Below, piece after piece: positions 1-11,400 of a DNA stretch of 64,000 nucleotides. The position numbers and the translations under genes are program-made. The notes under the pieces are model-generated. The model did not search any database. It saw only the letters and a program-made list of their open reading frames with translations, and was not told the origin of the DNA. Positions within the stretch are counted from its first letter, which is position 1. Each line of letters begins with the position of its first letter. Location: the NCBI GenBank assembly GCA_963678675.1, contig OY783198.1, forward strand, positions 12,720,580 through 12,784,579, read 5' to 3'. The stretch is from Xiphydria camelus. Its lineage: Eukaryota; Arthropoda; Insecta; Hymenoptera; Xiphydriidae.

Positions 1-443
1 ATTTTTTTCAATAATTTTTTTTATAAATTTTTTTAGTCGAATTTTGTAGTAACGATTTACAATAATTTTCCTGTCAAATGATGCCCTTTCCTTTTTATAC
101 ATAAATCTTGAACATGATCTTAATTGACTTCAAATCTCTTTTGAAGAGTATTTTACGTATCAATTTTTGTTGGCAGTGGATGAACATGCCGCCTTTTATA
201 CAGAGAATCTGCTTTTGTGGAGGTAAAGTATTACGGGAGAACTTCTGTCGAAATTGTTGCCGGCAGAATGCGACCGCCCATAGGTGAACGAGGCGTAACA
301 CAAAATGCGTCACGGGACGCCTGTTAGATGTAAAACATCGAAATCTTCTTTGCGGAAAGTAGGCGATAGGAAGGATGGACCACGCGTCTGTCGAAAGAAC
401 ACATGAGCCAGTGCGCACTATACTTTATAACTGTGAACTAATA

Positions 444-459
444 AACGGTACGAACCGTT
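444..459 (+). repeat. Perfect short hairpin in the satellite loop
   Basis: AACGGT and ACCGTT form a 6-bp perfect stem around an ACGA tetraloop. It is repeated at the same place in every unit. Nearby are further small stems: GATGT with ACATC, GGCGT with ACGCC, and TTCGT with ACGAA. Confidence 0.7.
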
Positions 460-1180
460 GTGTCGAATTTCGTTTATCGCGAGACGAACCGGTGGCAGAG
501 TTAAGAGAGAGTAAACTAAATGCGTTTTTTCGATTAGACAAGTTAGGGTCAAGTGGTGTAAAAACGAGACTAGAAATGTGTTGGATAAAAACGAGACACT
601 CGTATAAATCATACTAAAATACATTGAGTTCACAAGTTCGATTTTTAAACTCAAACTAAATGTATTTTGGTATGATTTGTACGAGTGTCTCGTTTCGATG
701 GCAAACTCCAACTTTTGAATTTCCCTGACATTTGGCAGGAAGTGGTTGGGTCGGTCCTATAGTCATTCATATGTACTTAATAATAAAAAGCTATTCTCCT
801 ACATGTATACATATTCTCCTGATGAATAAATTCCAAAAAGTAGTGTAATCCCCCCACAAAAGCAGACTCTCTTTAAAAAAAGGCGGCATGTTCATTCAGT
901 GCCAACGAAAATTGATACGTAAAATACTCTCCAAAAAAGATTTGAAATCAATTAAAGTCGCCATGTTCAAGATTTATATAAAAAATAAGGCATCGTTTGA
1001 AAGTAAAAATTATTGTAAATCAAGTTACTACAAAATTCGACTAAAAAAATTTATAAAAAAATGTTAATAAAAAAGGCCGTATTTTTTTTCAAAATAAAAA
1101 ATTCAGACAGAATTATACTCGATGTTTATGCACTTATGATTTGAAATAAATTCATACACTCTCTTATATGATACCACCAG

Positions 1181-1305
1181 TATACCGAATGTCGTACGGG
1201 AAACCGATCAGGCAGGGGCCTTCTGAATTTCTTTTAATTTGACTTCGGCAGTGCAATTTATGAATCATTCTAGCACCGTCCAAGCACTGCCAAATATTCG
1301 GTATA
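1181..1305 (+). repeat. Nested inverted repeats in the linker
   Basis: The outer pair is TATACCGAAT (1181-1190) with ATTCGGTATA (1296-1305). The inner pair is GGCAGTGC (1247-1254) with GCACTGCC (1284-1291). Both are perfect and nested, so the linker can fold by itself. The arrangement is kept in the other units, while the last unit has GCCAATTATTCGG next to the outer arm and an inserted CAT beside the other arm. Confidence 0.8.
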
Positions 1306-1321
1306 TTGGACAAAATATGAA

Positions 1322-1347
1322 AACTTGCACGCGGCAAGTTCTTTTTT
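1322..1347 (+). repeat. GC-rich hairpin followed by T-run at the arm boundary
   Basis: AACTTGC and GCAAGTT form a perfect 7-bp stem around ACGCG and are followed by C and six T. It sits directly outside the left inverted arm in each unit. It looks like a bacterial terminator, but in a eukaryotic genome that reading is not warranted. A run of T could stop RNA polymerase III, which is untested. The stem is damaged in the last unit, where AACTTAAACGCGG replaces it. Confidence 0.7.
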
Positions 1348-1571
1348 ATTAATTTTTTTCAATAATTTTTTTTATAAATTTTTTTAGTCGAATTTTGTAG
1401 TAACGATTTACAATAATTTTCCTGTCAAATGATGCCCTTTCCTTTTTATACATAAATCTTGAACATGATCTTAATTGACTTCAAATCTCTTTTGAAGAGT
1501 ATTTTACGTATCAATTTTTGTTGGCAGTGGATGAACATGCCGCCTTTTATACAGAGAATCTGCTTTTGTGG
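1341..1571 (+). repeat. Left long inverted arm of the satellite unit
   Basis: The reverse complement of this stretch matches the right arm at about nine in ten aligned bases. Shared landmarks in order from the loop outward are CCACAAAAGCAG, GGCGGCATGTTCAT, TTGATACGTAAAATACTC, ATGTTCAAGATTTAT, TACTACAAAATTCGACTAA and TTAATAAAAAAGAAC. The left arm carries about 13 extra A/T bases near its outer end compared with the right arm. The pair recurs in every intact unit. Confidence 0.93.
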
Positions 1572-1939
1572 AGGTAAAGTATTACGGGAGAACTTCTGTC
1601 GAAATTGTTGCCGGCAGAATGCGACCGCCCATAGGTGAACGAGGCGTAACACAAAATGCGTCACGGGACGCCTGTTAGATGTAAAACATCGAAATCTTCT
1701 TTGCGGAAAGTAGGCGATAGGAAGGATGGACCACGCGTCTGTCGAAAGAACACATGAGCCAGTGCGCACTATACTTTATAACTGTGAACTAATAAACGGT
1801 ACGAACCGTTGTGTCGAATTTCGTTTATCGCGAGACGAACCGGTGGCAGAGTTAAGAGAGAGTAAACTAAATGCGTTTTTTCGATTAGACAAGTTAGGGT
1901 CAAGTGGTGTAAAAACGAGACTAGAAATGTGTTGGATAA

Positions 1940-2046
1940 AAACGAGACACTCGTATAAATCATACTAAAATACATTGAGTTCACAAGTTCGATTTTTAAA
2001 CTCAAACTAAATGTATTTTGGTATGATTTGTACGAGTGTCTCGTTT
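1940..2046 (+). repeat. 107-nt hairpin inside the satellite loop
   Basis: The left half starts AAACGAGACACTCG and the right half ends CGAGTGTCTCGTTT. Between them AAATCATAC, AAAATACATT and GAGTT pair with GTATGATTT, AATGTATTTT and AACTC, giving a stem of roughly 42 bp with few mismatches and a small apical loop. The equivalent in unit 1 is 589-695, and it recurs in each unit. Units 40 and 42 carry point changes in the stem. Confidence 0.9.
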
Positions 2047-2204
2047 CGATGGCAAACTCCAACTTTTGAATTTCCCTGACATTTGGCAGGAAGTGGTTGG
2101 GTCGGTCCTATAGTCATTCATATGTACTTAATAATAAAAAGCTATTCTCCTACATGTATACATATTCTTCTGATGAATAAATTCCAAAAAGTAGTGCAAT
2201 CCCC

Positions 2205-2427
2205 CCACAAAAGCAGACTCTCTTTAAAAATAGGCGGCATGTTCATTGAGTGCCAACGAAAATTGATACGTAAAATACTCTCCAAAAAAGATTTGAAATC
2301 AATTAAAGTCGCCATGTTCAAGATTTATATAAAAAATAAGGCATCGTTTGAAAGTAAAAATTATTGTAAATCAAGTTACTACAAAATTCGACTAAAAAAA
2401 TTTATAAAAAAATGTTAATTAAAAAAG
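2205..2427 (-). repeat. Right long inverted arm of the satellite unit
   Basis: This is the partner of 1341-1571, in opposite orientation, separated by a loop of 633 bp. Pairing would give a stem of more than 200 bp in single-stranded DNA or in an RNA crossing the unit. The arms could be relics of the terminal inverted repeats of a DNA transposon captured and amplified as a satellite. No transposase or target-site duplication is left to prove it. Confidence 0.93.
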
Positions 2428-5400
2428 GCCGTATTTTTTTTCAAAATAAAAAATTCAGACAGAATTATACTCGATGTTTATGCACTTATGATTTGAAATA
2501 AATTCATACACTCTCTTATATGATACCACCAGTATACCGAATGTCGTACGGGAAACCGATCAGGCAGGGGCCTTCTGAATTTCTTTTAATTTGACTTCGG
2601 CAGTGCAATTTATGAATCATTCTAGCACCGTCCAAGCACTGCCAAATATTCGGTATATTGGACAAAATATGAAAACTTGCACGCGGCAAGTTCTTTTTTA
2701 TTAATTTTTTTCAATAATTTTTTTTATAAATTTTTTTAGTCGAATTTTGTAGTAACGATTTACAATAATTTTCCTGTCAAATGATGCCCTTTCCTTTTTA
2801 TACATAAATCTTGAACATGATCTTAATTGACTTCAAATCTCTTTTGAAGAGTATTTTACGTATCAATTTTTGTTGGCAGTGGATGAACATGCCGCCTTTT
2901 ATACAGAGAATCTGCTTTTGTGGAGGTAAAGTATTACGGGAGAACTTCTGCCGAAATTGTTGCCGGCAGAATGCGACCGCCCATAGGTGAACGAGGCGTA
3001 ACACAAAATGCGTCACGGGACGCCTGTTAGATGTAAAACATCGAAATCTTCTTTGCGGAAAGTAGGCGATAGGAAGGATGTACCACGCGTCTGTCGAAAG
3101 AACACATGAGCCAGTGCGCAACTATACTTTATAACTGTGAACTAATAAACGGTACGAACCGTTGTGTCGAATTTCGTTTATCGCGAGACGAACCGGTGGC
3201 AGAGTTAAGAGAGAGTAAACTAAATGCGTTTTTTCAATTAGACAAGTTAGGGTCAAGTGGTGTAAAAACGAGACTGGAAATGTGTTGGATAAAAACGAGA
3301 CACTCGTATAAATCATACTAAAATACATTGAGTTCACAAGTTCGATTTTTAAACTCAAACTAAATGTATTTTGGTATGATTTGTACGAGTGTCTCGTTTC
3401 GATGGCAAACTCCAACTTTTGAATTTCCCTGACATTTGGCAGGAAGTGGTTGGGTCGGTCCTATAGTCATTCATATGTACTTAATAATAAAAAGCTATTC
3501 TCCTACATGTATACATATTCTCCTGATGAATAAATTCCAAAAAGTAGTGTAATCCCCCCACAAAAGCAGACTCTCTTTAAAAAAAGGCGGCATGTTCATT
3601 CAGTGCCAACGAAAATTGATACGTAAAATACTCTCCAAAAAAGATTTGAAATCAATTAAAGTCGCCATGTTCAAGATTTATATAAAAAATAAGGCATCGT
3701 TTCAAAGTAAAAATTATTGTAAATCAAATTACTACAAAATTCGACTAAAAAAATTTATAAAAAAATGTTAATAAAAAAGAACGCCGCATTTTTTTTCAAA
3801 ATAAAAAATTCAGACAGAATTATACTCGATGTTTATGCACTTATGATTTGAAATAAATTCATACACTCTCTTATATGATACCACCAGTATACCGAATGTC
3901 GTACGGGAAACCGATCAGGCAGGGGCCTTCTGAATTTCTTTTAATTTGACTTCGGCAGTGCAATTTATGAATCATTCTAGCACCGTCCAAGCACTGCCAA
4001 ATATTCGGTATATTGGACAAAATATGAAAACTTGCACGCGGCAAGTTCTTTTTTATTAATTTTTTTCAATAATTTTTTTTATAAATTTTTTTAGTCGAAT
4101 TTTGTAGTAACGATTTACAATAATTTTCCTGTCAAATGATGCCCTTTCCTTTTTATACATAAATCTTGAACATGATCTTAATTGACTTCAAATCTCTTTT
4201 GAAGAGTATTTTACGTATCAATTTTTGTTGGCAGTGGATGAACATGCCGCCTTTTATACAGAGAATCTGCTTTTGTGGAGGTAAAGTATTACGGGAGAAC
4301 TTCTGTCGAAATTGTTGCCGGCAGAATGCGACCGCCCATAGGTGAACGAGGCGTAACACAAAATGCGTCACGGGACGCCTGTTAGATGTAAAACATCGAA
4401 ATCTTCTTTGCGGAAAGTAGGCGATAGGAAGGATGGACCACGCGTCTGTCGAAAGAACACATGAGCCAGTGCGCACTATACTTTATAACTGTGAACTAAT
4501 AAACGGTACGAACCGTTGTGTCGAATTTCGTTTATCGCGAGACGAACCGGTGGCAGAGTTAAGAGAGAGTAAACTAAATGCGTTTTTTCGATTAGACAAG
4601 TTAGGGTCAAGTGGTGTAAAAACGAGACTAGAAATGTGTTGGATAAAAACGAGACACTCGTATAAATCATACTAAAATACATTGAGTTCACAAGTTCGAT
4701 TTTTAAACTCAAACTAAATGTATTTTGGTATGATTTGTACGAGTGTCTCGTTTCGATGGCAAACTCCAACTTTTGAATTTCCCTGACATTTGGCAGGAAG
4801 TGGTTGGGTCGGTCCTATAGTCATTCATATGTACTTAATAATAAAAAGCTATTCTCCTACATGTATACATATTCTTCTGATGAATAAATTCCAAAAAGTA
4901 GTGCAATCCCCCCACAAAAGCAGACTCTCTTTAAAAAAAGGCGGCATGTTCATTCAGTGCCAACGAAAATTGATACGTAAAATACTCTCCAAAAAAGATT
5001 TGAAATCAATTAAAGTCGCCATGTTCAAGATTTATATAAAAAATAAGGCATCGTTTGAAAGTAAAAATTATTGTAAATCAAGTTACTACAAAATTCGACT
5101 AAAAAAATTTATAAAAAAATGTTAATAAAAAAGGCCGTATTTTTTTTCAAAATAAAAAATTCAGACAGAATTATACTCGATGTTTATGCACTTATGATTT
5201 GAAATAAATTCATACACTCTCTTATATGATACCACCAGTATACCGAATGTCGTACGGGAAACCGATCAGGCAGGGGCCTTCTGAATTTCTTTTAATTTGA
5301 CTTCGGCAGTGCAATTTATGAATCATTCTAGCACCGTCCAAGCACTGCCAAATATTCGGTATATTGGACAAAATATGAAAACTTGCACGCGGCAAGTTCT

Positions 5401-8400
5401 TTTTTATTAATTTTTTTCAATAATTTTTTTTATAAATTTTTTTAGTCGAATTTTGTAGTAACGATTTACAATAATTTTCCTGTCAAATGATGCCCTTTCC
5501 TTTTTATACATAAATCTTGAACATGATCTTAATTGACTTCAAATCTCTTTTGAAGAGTATTTTACGTATCAATTTTTGTTGGCAGTGGATGAACATGCCG
5601 CCTTTTATACAGAGAATCTGCTTTTGTGGAGGTAAAGTATTACGGGAGAACTTCTGCCGAAATTGTTGCCGGCAGAATGCGACCGCCCATAGGTGAACGA
5701 GGCGTAACACAAAATGCGTCACGGGACGCCTGCTAGATGTAAAACATCGAAATCTTCTTTGCGGAAAGTAGGCGATAGGAAGGATGGACCACGCGTCTGT
5801 CGAAAGAACACATGAGCCAGTGCGCAACTATACTTTATAACTGTGAACTAATAAACGGTACGAACCGTTGTGTCGAATTTCGTTTATCGCGAGACGAACC
5901 GGTGGCAGAGTTAAGAGAGAGTAAACTAAATGCGTTTTTTCAATTAGACAAGTTAGGGTCAAGTGGTGTAAAAACGAGACTGGAAATGTGTTGGATAAAA
6001 ACGAGACACTCGTATAAATCATACTAAAATACATTGAGTTCACAAGTTCGATTTTTAAACTCAAACTAAATGTATTTTGGTATGATTTGTACGAGTGTCT
6101 CGTTTCGATGGCAAACTCCAACTTTTGAATTTCCCTGACATTTGGCAGGAAGTGGTTGGGTCGGTCCTATAGTCATTCATATGTACTTAATAATAAAAAG
6201 CTATTCTCCTACATGTATACATATTCTTCTGATGAATAAATTCCAAAAAGTAGTGCAATCCCCCCACAAAAGCAGACTCTCTTTAAAAAAAGGCGGCATG
6301 TTCATTCAGTGCCAACGAAAATTGAAACGTAAAATACTCTCCAAAAAAGATTTGAAATCAATTAAAATCGCCATGTTCAAGATTTATATAAAAAATAAGG
6401 CATCGTTTGAAAGTAAAAATTATTGTAAATCAAGTTACTACAAAATTCGACTAAAAAAATTTATAAAAAAATGTTAATAAAAAAGGCCGTATTTTTTTTC
6501 AAAATAAAAAATTCAGACAGAATTATACTCGATGTTTATGCACTTATGATTTGAAATAAATTCATACACTCTCTTATATGATACCACCAGTATACCGAAT
6601 GTCGTACGGGAAACCGATCAGGCAGGGGCCTTCTGAATTTCTTTTAATTTGACTTCGGCAGTGCAATTTATGAATCATTCTAGCACCGTCCAAGCACTGC
6701 CAAATATTCGGTATATTGGACAAAATATGAAAACTTGCACGCGGCAAGTTCTTTTTTATTAATTTTTTTCAATAATTTTTTTTATAAATTTTTTTAGTCG
6801 AATTTTGTAGTAACGATTTACAATAATTTTCCTGTCAAATGATGCCCTTTCCTTTTTATACATAAATCTTGAACATGATCTTAATTGACTTCAAATCTCT
6901 TTTGAAGAGTATTTTACGTATCAATTTTTGTTGGCAGTGGATGAACATGCCGCCTTTTATACAGAGAATCTGCTTTTGTGGAGGTAAAGTATTACGGGAG
7001 AACTTCTGCCGAAATTGTTGCCGGCAGAATGCGACCGCCCATAGGTGAACGAGGCGTAACACAAAATGCGTCACGGAACGCCTGCTAGATGTAAAACATC
7101 GAAATCTTCTTTGCGGAAAGTAGGCGATAGGACACGCGTCTGTCGAAAGAACACATGAGCCATTGCGCAACTATACTTTATAACTGTGAACTAATAAACG
7201 GTACGAACCGTTGTGTCGAATTTCGTTTATCGCGAGACGAACCGGTGGCAGAGTTAAGAGAGAGTAAACTAAATGCGTTTTTTCAATTAGACAAGTTAGG
7301 GTCAAGTGGTGTAAAAACGAGACTGGAAATGTGTTGGATAAAAACGAGACACTCGTATAAATCATACTAAAATACATTGAGTTCACAAGTTCGATTTTTA
7401 AACTCAAACTAAATGTATTTTGGTATGATTTGTACGAGTGTCTCGTTTCGATGGCAAACTCCAACTTTTGAATTTCCCTGACATTTGGCAGGAAGTGGTT
7501 GGGTCGGTCCTATAGTCATTCATATGTACTTAATAATAAAAAGCTATTCTCCTACATGTATACATATTCTTCTGATGAATAAATTCCAAAAAGTAGTGCA
7601 ATCCCCCCACAAAAGCAGACTCTCTTTAAAAAAAGGCGGCATGTTCATTCAGTGCCAACGAAAATTGAAACGTAAAATACTCTCCAAAAAAGATTTGAAA
7701 TCAATTAAAATCGCCATGTTCAAGATTTATATAAAAAATAAGGCATCGTTTGAAAGTAAAAATTATTGTAAATCAAGTTACTACAAAATTCGACTAAAAA
7801 AATTTATAAAAAAATGTTAATAAAAAAGGCCGTATTTTTTTTCAAAATAAAAAATTCAGACAGAATTATACTCGATGTTTATGCACTTATGATTTGAAAT
7901 AAATTCATACACTCTCTTATATGATACCACCAGTATACCGAATGTCGTACGGGAAACCGATCAGGCAGGGGCCTTCTGAATTTCTTTTAATTTGACTTCG
8001 GCAGTGCAATTTATGAATCATTCTAGCACCGTCCAAGCACTGCCAAATATTCGGTATATTGGACAAAATATGAAAACTTGCACGCGGCAAGTTCTTTTTT
8101 ATTAATTTTTTTCAATAATTTTTTTTATAAATTTTTTTAGTCGAATTTTGTAGTAACGATTTACAATAATTTTCCTGTCAAATGATGCCCTTTCCTTTTT
8201 ATACATAAATCTTGAACATGATCTTAATTGACTTCAAATCTCTTTTGAAGAGTATTTTACGTATCAATTTTTGTTGGCAGTGGATGAACATGCCGCCTTT
8301 TATACAGAGAATCTGCTTTTGTGGAGGTAAAGTATTACGGGAGAACTTCTGCCGAAATTGTTGCCGGCAGAATGCGACCGCCCATAGGTGAACGAGGCGT

Positions 8401-11400
8401 AACACAAAATGCGTCACGGGACGCCTGCTAGATGTAAAACATCGAAATCTTCTTTGCGGAAAGTAGGCGATAGGAAGGATGGACCACGCGTCTGTCGAAA
8501 GAACACATGAGCCAGTGCGCAACTATACTTTATAACTGTGAACTAATAAACGGTACGAACCGTTGTGTCGAATTTCGTTTATCGCGAGACGAACCGGTGG
8601 CAGAGTTAAGAGAGAGTAAACTAAATGCGTTTTTTCAATTAGACAAGTTAGGGTCAAGTGGTGTAAAAACGAGACTGGAAATGTGTTGGATAAAAACGAG
8701 ACACTCGTATAAATCATACTAAAATACATTGAGTTCACAAGTTCGATTTTTAAACTCAAACTAAATGTATTTTGGTATGATTTGTACGAGTGTCTCGTTT
8801 CGATGGCAAACTCCAACTTTTGAATTTCCCTGACATTTGGCAGGAAGTGGTTGGGTCGGTCCTATAGTCATTCATATGTACTTAATAATAAAAAGCTATT
8901 CTCCTACATGTATACATATTCTTCTGATGAATAAATTCCAAAAAGTAGTGCAATCCCCCCACAAAAGCAGACTCTCTTTAAAAAAAGGCGGCATGTTCAT
9001 TCAGTGCCAACGAAAATTGAAACGTAAAATACTCTCCAAAAAAGATTTGAAATCAATTAAAATCGCCATGTTCAAGATTTATATAAAAAATAAGGCATCG
9101 TTTGAAAGTAAAAATTATTGTAAATCAAGTTACTACAAAATTCGACTAAAAAAATTTATAAAAAAATGTTAATAAAAAAGGCCGTATTTTTTTTCAAAAT
9201 AAAAAATTCAGACAGAATTATACTCGATGTTTATGCACTTATGATTTGAAATAAATTCATACACTCTCTTATATGATACCACCAGTATACCGAATGTCGT
9301 ACGGGAAACCGATCAGGCAGGGGCCTTCTGAATTTCTTTTAATTTGACTTCGGCAGTGCAATTTATGAATCATTCTAGCACCGTCCAAGCACTGCCAAAT
9401 ATTCGGTATATTGGACAAAATATGAAAACTTGCACGCGGCAAGTTCTTTTTTATTAATTTTTTTCAATAATTTTTTTTATAAATTTTTTTAGTCGAATTT
9501 TGTAGTAACGATTTACAATAATTTTCCTGTCAAATGATGCCCTTTCCTTTTTATACATAAATCTTGAACATGATCTTAATTGACTTCAAATCTCTTTTGA
9601 AGAGTATTTTACGTATCAATTTTTGTTGGCAGTGGATGAACATGCCGCCTTTTATACAGAGAATCTGCTTTTGTGGAGGTAAAGTATTACGGGAGAACTT
9701 CTGCCGAAATTGTTGCCGGCAGAATGCGACCGCCCATAGGTGAACGAGGCGTAACACAAAATGCGTCACGGAACGCCTGCTAGATGTAAAACATCGAAAT
9801 CTTCTTTGCGGAAAGTAGGCGATAGGACACGCGTCTGTCGAAAGAACACATGAGCCATTGCGCAACTATACTTTATAACTGTGAACTAATAAACGGTACG
9901 AACCGTTGTGTCGAATTTCGTTTATCGCGAGACGAACCGGTGGCAGAGTTAAGAGAGAGTAAACTAAATGCGTTTTTTCAATTAGACAAGTTAGGGTCAA
10001 GTGGTGTAAAAACGAGACTGGAAATGTGTTGGATAAAAACGAGACACTCGTATAAATCATACTAAAATACATTGAGTTCACAAGTTCGATTTTTAAACTC
10101 AAACTAAATGTATTTTGGTATGATTTGTACGAGTGTCTCGTTTCGATGGCAAACTCCAACTTTTGAATTTCCCTGACATTTGGCAGGAAGTGGTTGGGTC
10201 GGTCCTATAGTCATTCATATGTACTTAATAATAAAAAGCTATTCTCCTACATGTATACATATTCTTCTGATGAATAAATTCCAAAAAGTAGTGCAATCCC
10301 CCCACAAAAGCAGACTCTCTTTAAAAAAAGGCGGCATGTTCATTCAGTGCCAACGAAAATTGAAACGTAAAATACTCTCCAAAAAAGATTTGAAATCAAT
10401 TAAAATCGCCATGTTCAAGATTTATATAAAAAATAAGGCATCGTTTGAAAGTAAAAATTATTGTAAATCAAGTTACTACAAAATTCGACTAAAAAAATTT
10501 ATAAAAAAATGTTAATAAAAAAGGCCGTATTTTTTTTCAAAATAAAAAATTCAGACAGAATTATACTCGATGTTTATGCACTTATGATTTGAAATAAATT
10601 CATACACTCTCTTATATGATACCACCAGTATACCGAATGTCGTACGGGAAACCGATCAGGCAGGGGCCTTCTGAATTTCTTTTAATTTGACTTCGGCAGT
10701 GCAATTTATGAATCATTCTAGCACCGTCCAAGCACTGCCAAATATTCGGTATATTGGACAAAATATGAAAACTTGCACGCGGCAAGTTCTTTTTTATTAA
10801 TTTTTTTCAATAATTTTTTTTATAAATTTTTTTAGTCGAATTTTGTAGTAACGATTTACAATAATTTTCCTGTCAAATGATGCCCTTTCCTTTTTATACA
10901 TAAATCTTGAACATGATCTTAATTGACTTCAAATCTCTTTTGAAGAGTATTTTACGTATCAATTTTTGTTGGCAGTGGATGAACATGCCGCCTTTTATAC
11001 AGAGAATCTGCTTTTGTGGAGGTAAAGTATTACGGGAGAACTTCTGCCGAAATTGTTGCCGGCAGAATGCGACCGCCCATAGGTGAACGAGGCGTAACAC
11101 AAAATGCGTCACGGAACGCCTGCTAGATGTAAAACATCGAAATCTTCTTTGCGGAAAGTAGGCGATAGGACACGCGTCTGTCGAAAGAACACATGAGCCA
11201 TTGCGCAACTATACTTTATAACTGTGAACTAATAAACGGTACGAACCGTTGTGTCGAATTTCGTTTATCGCGAGACGAACCGGTGGCAGAGTTAAGAGAG
11301 AGTAAACTAAATGCGTTTTTTCAATTAGACAAGTTAGGGTCAAGTGGTGTAAAAACGAGACTGGAAATGTGTTGGATAAAAACGAGACACTCGTATAAAT

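Larger units (their letters stand above)
1352..2703. repeat. Reference satellite unit (unit 2): arm-loop-arm-linker
   Basis: This whole unit illustrates the architecture shared by all. The left inverted arm is about 1341-1571, the loop 1572-2204, the right inverted arm 2205-2427, and a linker leads to the next unit. The loop is less A/T-rich than the arms and holds several perfect short hairpins plus one of 107 nt. Small open frames (about 60-111 codons) occur on both strands, but most need GTG or TTG starts and cross the structural boundaries. I regard the unit as non-coding. Confidence 0.85.

Noticed and set aside
95..418. Recurring minus-strand ORF of 107 or 104 codons in each satellite unit
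   Set aside because: It needs a GTG start, lies mostly inside the inverted arm, and is kept only because the whole unit is kept. No protein family is recognisable.
468..484. CENP-B-box-like sequence TTCGTTTATCGCGAG
   Set aside because: It misses two of the nine essential bases, and CENP-B-box use is not expected in insects.
375..617. Plus-strand ORF of 80 codons with a true ATG
   Set aside because: The ATG lies in the 9-bp segment missing from all B units, and a 1-bp difference shifts the frame in most A units. No recognisable domain.
493..644. Possible RNA polymerase III A box (TGGCAGAGTT) and B box (AGTTCGATTT)
   Set aside because: The spacing of about 130 bp is too long for a typical type 2 promoter, the B box matches only the GTTCGA core, and it lies in a hairpin loop. 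No tRNA or SINE body is evident.
418..711. Recurring minus-strand ORF of 97 codons
   Set aside because: It starts at TTG, covers the central hairpin, and is broken in some units (43, 54 and 56 kb) with no sign of constraint.
1322..1347. Bacterial rho-independent terminator
   Set aside because: The hairpin and T-run fit by shape, but every other sign (megasatellite, LTR, LINE) is eukaryotic.
2083..2418. Recurring plus-strand ORF of 111 codons
   Set aside because: It starts at TTG and is closed by a stop (GTGTAATCC) in all units of the other variant. Lys/Ile-rich content simply reflects A/T-rich arm DNA.
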